Positions 10,296 through 21,800 of a stretch of 64,000 nucleotides of DNA are shown in pieces. The notes under the pieces are model-generated. The model was not told the origin of the DNA, made no database searches, and saw nothing but the letters and a program-made list of their open reading frames with translations. The stretch is from Cucumis sativus (lineage: Eukaryota > Streptophyta > Magnoliopsida > Cucurbitales > Cucurbitaceae). Position 1 is the first letter of the stretch. Each line of letters begins with the position of its first letter. Made by a program: the position numbers and the translations under genes. Where the stretch lies: contig NC_026658.2 of assembly GCF_000004075.3 (NCBI RefSeq), forward strand, positions 620,001 through 684,000, given 5' to 3'.

Positions 10296-13200
10296 TCAAA
10301 TTAACTAACAACCACCTAAAATGAGTTTATAAAATGTGATTTAGAATAAACATTTGAAACCTAACTTTAGAAAAATAAAATTTGAGTATTTAATGGTTAA
10401 TTGTCCAAATTTATACAAAATACTTTCGTGTGTCGTTTTCCCCGCAACCGCAATCGATCAACCTCTGACAATTTTTTTATGTGATCGCCATCGACTGACT
10501 TTTGAGTATAGATGTTGCCAAGCTATACCTATCGTCTTACAATGACCGTCTTTAGCCACCTCTGACCGCCATTTTCGATGATCATTAGCAAATTCCTATC
10601 AAAACCTTCATGTGCAAGTACAATTTTTTTTTATTAACATTAAATTTGTATACATATTAACAAACAGAGTTGGAAATTAAATTTCAATGAAAATACTTAT
10701 TTAAAATGTTTGTGAAGATATGTAATACTTATAGTGTATAAATTGTAGTCATAAACTAGTCTACTCTATAGTAAATAAATATATAATCTTTTATGCCATT
10801 AATATCAATGTTGCTTTTAGTGCACCTATTGACCATCTAATCCTTACTAACTTTCTCCAAAAAAGAAAAAAATTATTAGGCATTAATTATTTTACAAAAC
10901 TATACAGATTGTGTTATTACATTATACTCGTTTTAATTTAACAAAAATAAAATGAGTTTATATAATTTAAAATATTATATAGGTTTTGTTAAAAGAAAAA
11001 TGGAAGAATTGTTAGGTATAGAAAAAAAGAAACTATTTAGAAAATATAGCAAATAACTTATAGATACTAATAAAAGTTTGTCTATGTCGTAATCTAACGT
11101 TTGTACAATTCATTTTGATTCATTACTATGTTATATGTTTAAAAGTTTATTAAATTTTTTTCTCTAATCTCGATATTGTCGTTAATTTTAATCTTAAAAT
11201 ATGAAATACACAATTTTATTTTTTGAATTTCACCTAGATGCACTCATATTTATACATTTTGTCTCGTTATTCACATAAAAAATAATTAAAATATTTTAAA
11301 AATAAAAGATAAAACAAAGTTAGTAAATGACAAACGACAATTTGGTAGAATGCAAAAGGAGAATGAAATAATGGTTTCCAAAAGGCATCCAAATATTTTT
11401 CTTCTAAAAAAATGAGTTCATGAGATATCCCTCGTGAAACCACGAGTGTCTTATTTTTGAGTATCCAAAATAGAACCATTCAATTATAGTTTTATTTTGT
11501 TTATTGGTTGTGAATGGTTGAACTATATGACTTATACCAAATAAAAGATTAAAAGAAAAATAAAGAAAATGTAGGGAGAAAGAGAGAAATTTCCAAACCT
11601 TTTAATATGGTATAGATTTAAGAAGAAGAAAAAGAAAAAGCAACTTATGACTAAGCCTACTGTTGGTTACAATTGAATATGAATGGGTTTTGACGAGTAT
11701 GTGTTAATTAAATTTAATTTGCATCATACCTATGTTTGATGTCAATCACTTTTTGTCATTTATGTTTATGATTCTTTTCTTGACTTTTCACCAACCAAAT
11801 AAAAAGAAAAACCACATTAAATGAAATTTACTATTAAACTGTTCATCATAAATGAAATTGTTGTCTAATGTTTGATGTGATGTATTAAGATCACCCTGTA
11901 AACTTAAAATTTCTCACCCTCAATTATTTTTCAAAGGAATCCAAATGACAACAATAAGATCGTCTTCACCAATAGTTTCATCTTATATATTAATTTTCAA
12001 ATTATTTATGGGTCCATCTATGCTTTAACTCTTTTTTTTTTTATTATATATTCATGATGGAGCACTTATGTGCACTTAAATCAATTTGATGAAATAATTT
12101 ATCAAATCATTGCTCTCCTTAACTTAGTAGTGGAAACATGAGTCAAATCCAAGTGTTTCTCAAATAAAACGCTTATGATCTCATCTCAAGGTAGTTGAGG
12201 GGTGATGTTTAGTCATTAGTTGTAATTAAAGTTAGTGAAAAGATTGTTTGCATAAAAATAAATGAAAACAAAGGATAGATGTGGGAGAGAAATATTATAT
12301 GGAAAGGCCCAGACCAAAATTAAACCACTTTAAAAGACAAGAACACATGAGGTTGGAGTATATGATTGGCCTAATGTTTGTAGAGCATGAGTTATTTAAT
12401 GTATGATTGGAGGACCTATACGTCCATAGGATGCCTTTAAATTATATCAACACGTCTCCTTAATTACAACAATTACAAACAAAATTAAATATTTGTTATC
12501 ATTTCTAACAAATTTAAAAGTGATTACAGTCTAATAGTCGAGTCAAATATGCAAAAAATTGGTACCATGTACCGTTTTTTTTTTAAACGCTTTTGTCATT
12601 TGATCTAATTTTTCTTTCATTAATTTTGTCCTCTCTCTCAATGTAGTATAAGATCCAAATATTCTATTTTATAAATTATTGTAATTACTTTAACTTTTCT
12701 TGATCTAATGCTCCCCTCCTCTACCATTTTTCACTATTCAAATTACTTTTTTAACTTTGCTTATTTGATTGTATGAAAGTCTATCTAATTTGATTATCTT
12801 AAGTTACTTAGAATTCATATAAGATTCAAACAAAAAGAGTAATAGAAAGATGAACAAAAAAAAATTGTAATAATTGATGATTAATTAGAATCCACTCTTA
12901 TATAATATTTTTTACGAAAGCAAATATGATATGTGATATATTTTGTATGCTAACACTTTCTTTAATTTTTCGAACTTAGAAGTTGAATATATATATCACT
13001 TCTCATATACTAAATATTTTAATGAACAACAAGTTTTTATGTTTCATGTGAAACTAAATTAATTAATCATAGAGAACACGTGTTAATCATAGAGAACACG
13101 TAACACGTGAAAAAGAGGATATTTAATATATAGTTTAAACTATAACACAAGTTTCATGCATTATTGCTTGTTGTTGTTGTTATTATTATTACATATTATT

Positions 13201-15857
13201 AGTTTTCATTTATCGAAGACCACAAAGAATCTTAAAACATATTTTAATCTAATTGAATGATTCAGGATTGATTTATATAAAAAAATTTGTAAACTTTAAA
13301 AAGACTATCAAAAACATTATAAATTTAAGGAGACAAAATATTTTAGAGTTAAAATTTAAAAGCTACCAAGAAAACTTACATTTAGATTTGTTTTAAAAAA
13401 CGAGATGGTTTTACTCTATATTGTAAATAATTTGAATAGTTTGCTAAAGTTTTTTTTGTTTTGTTTTATTTGTGTTGTTCGAGAATGGATCGTTTACCAT
13501 ATTTTGATATTTTTTTAAGATCTATATTCCCAATTGCATACATTTTAAAACACAGAAGATTACTGTGATCTGTAATATTTGATTTTATTGTATAGTACAA
13601 GTAACATTCATGTTCTTGTTTTATAAAATAAGACAATTTTGATGATTTGATATATTAATTTATGTTTGAGAGAAGCCATTTGACAGTACATACCTTAAAA
13701 TAATAATCACCACAATAATAAATTACAAACCAAGATACCCCATGTGACAGTTCTTTTGTTGGATTCTCAATGTATTACAATGACACCAAGTGTGTGTATG
13801 TATAGTATCTATATATAACTTTATATATTGACAAAAAGTTTGCATTAATTTCATTTGTTTAGTGCAACAAACGTTGATAGCAACATAAATTTTTAAAAAA
13901 CAAATAAACCATGTATTTATTTTTTCTTTCAAATTAGAATCTCGAAGCAAATCAAAGTAACGACATTGAATAGATTGAAGAAATAAAATAGAGCTGACAT
14001 GATGATGCTAAAGTAATTAGCACACATGTGTAAAATAAACTTTACGAAATCATAGATAAATATTCTCACAATGAATCACAAAATATCTCAAATTTGAGGA
14101 ATTACTAAAAAATTTGTATGTTGATAAATGACATCTAACATATGAGTTAAGAACTTTAAGTAAGAATGACAATATTCCAAATGACGACGATCAAAATCTT
14201 GAGGTTGAGAGTGACTTTTTGAGCTTTTTTTTTAATAAAACATCAAATAATTAGAAATTAAAACAATAGATTATTAAGAGTGATTGTCTTATTTGGCAGC
14301 GTAGTATACTGTATACCTAGATATAGAAGGGACCTCATGACTTCGTTAGAGTGTTCACGCAAGCTTAATGGTAGTATTATTTTGTTGTTGTTTTGACTGT
14401 TTTAGAAGAAGAAAATGCTAAACATACTCCATTCTTCTTACTATTATGCATTGGGTAGGAACTCTCTAAGCTCGAAAGTTTAAGACATGTTCACTAAAAA
14501 GCAGATAACAAACAAAGAAATTTGAGGATGGACATAATAACTATAGGACTAATTTATATATATATATATATAAGAAAAAAACTCAAAAACCAAATCAAAC
14601 CATTTCTTACAGGTAAATTTGTTTTTAGATAAATTATTTTCAAACTCGAGAAAACTTCAAAAGTTTTCAATAGAAACATTTTTAATTTAAAGTTATTTTT
14701 ACAATTAGACATCGATGGTTTCTGTTCATATACTAATTGGGAGAGTTGTTTTTTTGAATATTTTTTTTTAAATTCTAAGGGTAGTTTCGAATAAATTCAA
14801 TAATTTAGAGATATTTTTTAAATAAAAATTTAATGACCTCCAATGAGAGTATTCATTTTTTTAAGATTGATAATATCTTTTTTAAAACTGAAAAAAAAGT
14901 ATAAAAATGTATATTTTTAAAATATTGATTTTTCATGAATATAACCGAATGTCAAAATATTTTTGTCCCAGGTAACAAAATGAAAAAGTTCATGAAATTA
15001 ACCATTTTTTAAAATATTTCAGATTTCTTTATCATCGCCTTTCTTTTCTTACTCTTATGCAACTTTTTCTCTTTCTCTCGTATCTTTTTAAGTTATTCTA
15101 CAATTTTTTTTAAAAAAAAATTCAAACATTATTTGGTTCAAGATCTATTTTTTTCAAACTATTATTTGATTGTTTAAAATCGTATGTTAAATATAACAAA
15201 GGGTGGAAAAAAATCATTCGAATATTGGATGGTCAAACGAATAACTAGTAAAATCTAAATGATCGTGTTTCAAATATAAATAAATAGTTTAAATTTGACT
15301 ACCAAATTTAAACCCTCAAATCTAAATGTCGTGTGCCGATTGTATACTACTAAGTATCTCAAATCTAAACGGTTGTGTATCAACAATCTTAAAAAAAATG
15401 GTTGTAAGAAAAAATAAACCAACTCTCGTTTTCCAAATATATTATGGGTTTGGTGCTAACTAATGACTTAGTGTTTTGCTATTTCTATTTTGGACACGTG
15501 AGTTTTTTCTATTTTTTAAATTGTCATATATTTTATTAAAAGGTTGTTTTTAAAATTAAGGATGAAACATAAATATTCATTATAATAATAATAATAAATA
15601 AATAAAAAAACCTGGAACTTATTTTCCTTAAATTTATCCGGAAGAGCATGGAAATAGAAACCCACGTTTATTCCAATTCAAGCCTTTAAAGAGTACAATT
15701 TTAACAAAGGATAGTGAAGGGTAAAACGGGAAACACAACTAAAACTCCCCAATATCTCACAAACTTTCCCAAAAACACTCTTAATTACAAACTCCCACAA
15801 ACTTCTTCCCTTCTTTCCTTTCTTTTTCTTTTTCTTTTTCCTTTTCCTTTTCTATCA
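10296..15857. other. Gene-poor AT-rich intergenic region
   Basis: About 5.5 kb, mostly above 70% A+T by eye, with poly-A/T runs, a (TA)n tract near 14557-14572 and a G-box duplication at 13054-13110. No open frame with recognisable protein similarity, no tRNA and no long repeat was seen. The last few hundred bases are the 3' flank of the MYB gene. Confidence 0.5.
13054..13110. repeat. Tandem duplication with clustered ACGT core motifs
   Basis: A unit TTAATCATAGAGAACACGT occurs twice in tandem and is followed by AACACGTGAAAA. The block thus holds two perfect CACGTG G-boxes and a third ACGT core within about 50 bp. G-boxes bind plant bHLH and bZIP factors. No gene lies within 2.7 kb, so a regulatory role is not supported. 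Confidence 0.45.
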
Positions 15858-18800
15858 TCATGACAAAAGCCAAGAAATCACCGCCTCCGATTCCGATTCC
15901 GCAACCGCAATCCCAACCCCACCTCCGAAATCTTCTCCGGCATCCCATTCTATGTCCCCCGCGAAGCTTTCCCAGTTCCATGGACTGTCAAGACTCATCA
16001 AGGATGAGCTGCTTATGGAACTACACTCACCGCCCACCTCCATCTCTGCCGGAGCAATGGAGACATGATCGGTGTTGCTTTTGCACGTGCCAGTTGTGAT
16101 GAACTTATGAATTTCATCCTCGTAGTCTTCCACGCTTGTCAACAACTCATCCAAGTCCAACGACATCTCGTCTTCTTCCCAAACATCATTATTCAAATTC
16201 ACTGTAACAGACCCACCAACGTCATGTCGTCCTTCTGGCGTCTTCTTAATAATTTCCTCTTCCCTTACCTCATCCACACATCCCCCACACCCACCACTCT
16301 CTCTCTCCATCTCCGACGTCAGCGGCGACGGAATCTCCGACTCTTCCTTCCTCCTCCGCCCACGTCCCCCCTTCCGCCGCGGCGGGAGGTTGATCCTGGC
16401 CACGTCCACAATTACCGAGTCCCCATCATCGTTCCGACGCCGGAACGTTTGGATTTGTCGACTTAAATGCGAATTCCAATAATTTTTAATCTCGTTGTCT
16501 GTTCTGCCTGGCAAGTGGCTTGCGATCAAAGACCACCTATAAAATTTCCAAAAAGAAAAAACAAATCAATTAATTGATTAAAACAAACTACAAGCTAATG
16601 GATTATTTAAAATGATCATCTTGGTTTTTTCCTCCTGTGCTTTACGCTGTTCTCGATTTGGTAAGAACAAAATTTTAAAAAAATAATAATAATCACGTGA
16701 CATATGTATTCCGAAAGTGGAGAGAAGAAAATGGTAAGCAATGCTCCAAAAAATGATTCCATTTTCCATTTTATGAAAAGAAACAAGAAACTTGGGAAAT
16801 TGACAAAAATAGGCCAAAAATGGGGTATAAATAGAGTTTTAGGATTGATTGTAGAAAAGTTGAGATTTAGGATAAATTGGAGGTGAAATGACGAAAATAC
16901 CCTCTTTTAATTTTAATTCACATTTGCTCTTCTCTTCTTTTCCAACCCCTCTCTCTCTCTCTTCAATGTCATTCACGTGAAGAAAAAAAACAGAATTGCG
17001 AACGCAGCCTTCTTCTCCTCTCCTCATAGATTACGTAAAGGGAAAAAAAAAGAAGAATCCTTCTCTTGCAGTCTCATAGATTACGTAAAGAAAAAAGAAG
17101 CATTTCTCCTCCTTCTCATAGATTATGTAAAGGAAAAAGAAAAAAGAAAAACTCATTTGCGATTCTTCTCCTCTCTCAAAAGTTTGTCAACTTTCCGCTT
17201 TACTCCGGTGTCGTTCATCATCTACTCCGGCGAACATCTCACGCATTGTGGTTTGTTTTAATTTTTAAATCCGAATCTGAATTGTGTTGTGTTATATGTA
17301 TATATATTTTTGCATCTTAAATGTATAAATCAAATATTATTTTTTATTGTTTCAAGTTGATTTAGGGTTGATTTAAGGTTGCTTTATAGATGTTTCAAAT
17401 GATGTTAGCAATTTATCATTATTATTATTTTATCTCGCAAACATCTGGTAGACATCTCGCAAACATCTCGCAGACATCTTGCAGGTTCTTAAATTGAAAT
17501 GTTTAATCTGAAATGAATTGATTTAGGGTGACTTTTAGCTATTGTTTTTTGTATCTCGCAATATCCTAAACATTTTGTAGCTGTCAAGATCGTAAACATG
17601 TAGGGTGTGACTATGCACGTTTTATTTAGTATTTACCTACTGTTTTTTAATAAACTTTGTTTATGTGATATGTCAAATGCTAACTTCAAATCATTTTTTG
17701 CAGCAATTGAAAAGTATAAGGTGGTTTAAGGATGTCACATATTCCCATGTTAGTGCGTTACGGTGGTATGTGGGATGAGAGGCGAAGAAAATACGAAGGA
17801 GGCATGTTAAAAGGCATCGTTGTCAGTAAAGAAATAACACATAAAGATTTACAGGCAGAATTATATGACCTTGCAGAAGTTGACCCTTCAAAGTTCGACG
17901 TAATGATAAGATGCATATATGAGATAAAAGTGGAACACGAAGCTCCTACATTTGAGTTAAGCAATGACCGTGATTTGAAGTTTTATCTTCTTAGTGAAAA
18001 TCCATTAAAGGTCCCTTTATACGTCTCATTTGAGCCTAAAAGTAATCAAAGCAAAAAAGTGTTAAGCAAAGATTACAATTCAGTATCTGGCAGCAACCAA
18101 GCTCATAACTTAAACCCTCATCCTCCAATTGTAATGGATACATTAAATGAGAATGAAGTCCATGTTCGTGAAGTTGAAGTTGGCTTGTGTGATAACGTGA
18201 TAGGGACCACTTCGGCTATATGGGAATCATATGAGTCATATGATTCGAAAGATGAGACTTTTACATGGGAGCCAGTAGAGATGAATAGTGAATCATTTGA
18301 CATCCCACAACATAGAGATGGTCCTACAAAAGATTGCAAAGGAAAATCTAAAGTTCGTTACAGCTCTTCTAGCCAAAAGTTGAAGACAGACATGAATGAT
18401 TGGTCCGAAGAAAGCTCTACAAGTGAGGAGTTTGATGTAGGACAAATATTTTTTTCCAAAAAAGATTTGTCAATGAGATTAAGTGTCTTGGCAATGAAAA
18501 AAAATTTTCAGTTTGTAGTAAAAAAGTCTACAAAAGAGGTTCTCTTTGTTAGATGCATTGACAACAAGTGTGGTTGGAGACTGCGAGCGATGAGATTGAA
18601 GGATTCAAATATATTTAAGATTAAAAAGTATGTCAAAGTTCATTCGTGTTCTCTTGACGTTTTGAATCGTGACCATAGGCAAGCAAAATCTTGGGTTGTT
18701 GGAGAATTAATAAAGTCAAAGTTCAAGGGAGTCGGTCGTCTATACAAACCGCGTGATATCATAGAAGACATGAGGCAAGACTATGGCATAAATATGAGTT

Positions 18801-21800
18801 ATGAAAAAGCATGGCGCGCTAGAGAAAATGCGTATGAACGAGTGCGCGGGTGTCCTGAAGAGTCATATAATCTATTGCTTAGATATGGTGAAGCTCTCAA
18901 ACTTGCAAATGTAGGTACAATATTTCACATGGAACTTGAAGATAATCGTTTCTTCAAATATCTTTTTATGGCTGTTGGTCCATGTGTTCGAGGATTCTTA
19001 AACTGCATTAGACCGGTTATAGTCATGGATGGAACATTCCTTAAGAACAAATATCGGGGTCAGTTGATAGTTGCTGTTTGCTTGGATGGTAACAATCAAA
19101 TTTATCCTCTTGCCTTTGGAGTGGTGGACAGAGAAACAGATGCTTCAATACAGTGGTTCTTAGAGAAATTGAAAGGTGCAATAGGAGAGGTGCCTAATCT
19201 AGGCTTCGTGACAGATCGAAAAACATGTTTTTCTAAGTGTATTGCATCGGTTTTTCCCTCCGCATTCCATGGACTTTGTGTCCAACACTTGACTCAAAAT
19301 TTGAATGATAAATACAAGAATGACACTATAGCTACTTTGTTTTACAATGCATCTAGAACATACCGTGAATCAACGTTCTCAGAAGCGTGGAGAAGTATTC
19401 TTGCATTTCCTAATGATTCAGGAAAATATTTAAACGATGTTGGAATAACACGTTGGTCTCGTTTTCACTGTCCAGGAAGACGATATAATATGATGACAAC
19501 AAATATAGCAGAGTCCATGAATTCTATACTGAAAGAACCTAGAGATTTGCCTATTGCTTCATTCCTTGAACATGTTCGAGCTTTGCTACAACGTTGGTTT
19601 TGGGAGCGTCGAGAAGAAGGCATTAAAGTGACGTCTACATTGACTAAATGGGCAGAGTTAGTTCTACAAAAGAAACAAGAACGAGCTTTGACAATGAAAG
19701 TCAACCCAATTGATTGTTACCAATTCCATGTTAAAGATTTAGATAAAGAGGAGGTCATAAATCTTCATACTCAAGAGTGCACTTGTAAGGAGTTTCAAGC
19801 TGAGCAACTACCATGCGCACATGCCATTGCTGTTGCACGGGATCGCAATATAAATGTTTATAGCTTATGTGCTAACTATTACACTAATGAATGTTTGTTG
19901 GCAGCATATTCGGAGGCCGTCTACCCAGTTGGGAATCAGTCGGAATGGAAGACAACCGAAGAATATGTACATATGACTGTCTTACCTCCGAAAGTAGTCA
20001 AAAGAGTTGGTCGACCGAAGAAAAAGAGGATTCCAAGTGTCGGTGAAGCACCAAAATTGCATAAATGTGGTCGATGTAAAGAAACAGGCCACAATAGATT
20101 AACGTGTACCAATCCAATTTCATACATCCAGAAGTCGAGCATACAAGATTAGTACCCGTCTTGGTACGTAGTAATAGTTTTATACTTGCTTGGTTTGTGC
20201 TTGCGTTGTTTGCATGATCACGATGTAAAAAAGGTTCATTTTTTTAATGCAGGTGGAAGATGCTTATAAAATTGTGTCCTGTGTTGTTTGCAAGATCACT
20301 AAAGTCATCTCACTGACAATTCTAAGTTGAAGACTTTTCTTCTGCAACTTCAAGACTTTCCTTCTCTTTTTTTTTTATCCTACAGTGAACTGTTTATAGA
20401 ATATTTACTCCTTTGGCATTTCAAGCTTTTTGAGAAAGACTTGAAATCCTATTATGACAATATTGTGTGCTTTAGAACTCAATAAATGCTCTCCTTTTGC
20501 TACTGCAGTATTAATGATGCAAATCTTGCTGATTACTTTTAGTTTTTACATTCATCTTCAAGGTTCAGCCTCTGTTAGTTTTTACAAGGTTCAGCCCTTG
20601 CTGATTACTTAAAGGTTCAGCCCTTGCTGCATTTGAAGCCTCTTGCTGATTACTTAAAGTGTGTGCAGTAGTAATAAATGCAAAGCTTTTGCTACTTTTA
20701 GTTTTTACAAGGTTCAGCCTCTTCAAGCATATGAACCACCATTTGCATGAAGGGCCTTGTAGATGGAATCTTAGTCGTGCAGCGAAGTGCGACGATCCTT
20801 ACCACTTTGACTGCGTTCTCCACTTTGATATGCTGGGATCTACCATCTCTTTCAGATTACCTTTTAGATATCTCATTCTGCTTTCCTGTTGTTTTCCTGG
20901 CAGTTGTCTTAGAAAATGGGCTTCTTTTATGTTGGTACTTCCATTAGAACAACTCCAAAGCTGCAAAGAATAATGTTTGAACAATCCATGAGAAGTAAAT
21001 AATATTGTGTGCTTTAGAACTCAATAACTGCTCTCCTTTTGCTACTGCAGTAGTAATGATTCAAATCTTCAAGCATATGAACCACCTCTTCAAGCATAGT
21101 AATCTCAAGCATAGTAATCTCAATGCAGTAGTAATGAGTTGACTCTGAAAGTTCAGGTAGTAGCAAGACTGAGCTAATTTTATAAGTAATGTATAAAGCC
21201 GGCTGGTTAACAGCAAAGGTACAGAACAAGACACAGATCAAAATGCTGCTATTGGTAATGAGGATCAATTGTTCGTACATAAGATGTTTTTATAATGAAA
21301 ACCTGCTACGTGAGGCTATATATAAATCAGTTCCGCAGCCACCATAAACCTCTGCTCCACCACCGGTAACACATCAAGAATGTCTATATAAAAGTTCTGC
21401 ACACTTTACAATTTTTCACCTGCATTGTTGTACATTATATAAAAGTTCTGCACACTTTACAATTTTCCAAGATAATGAAATAAAAATTGCATACCAAAAA
21501 ACAAAAATGGTCTTCATTCCATTATATAAAACTATTTATGTACATAGTTTGGAACATATACAATTCCTTCAAAAGTTGAAACTGAAAGTCAATACATGGG
21601 ATTGTTGGTCCATAATTGAAATGCCAATTGTTTTCTAAAATATGACATGTTTTCTTGACATAATGTAGCTACATCTAAACCAGAAGCTTCATATTCGAAA
21701 TACTTAATTGTAAATACACCACAATCACTATTGTTGCGTTGAAGTGGAATGGAGTCGACAATGACAAGTGGCCAAGGTTCCTTGTGTGTTGATGATCCGC

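Noticed and set aside
15860-16466. Plus-strand open frames opposite the MYB last exon
   Set aside because: Shadows of the MYB coding exon; no domain of their own.
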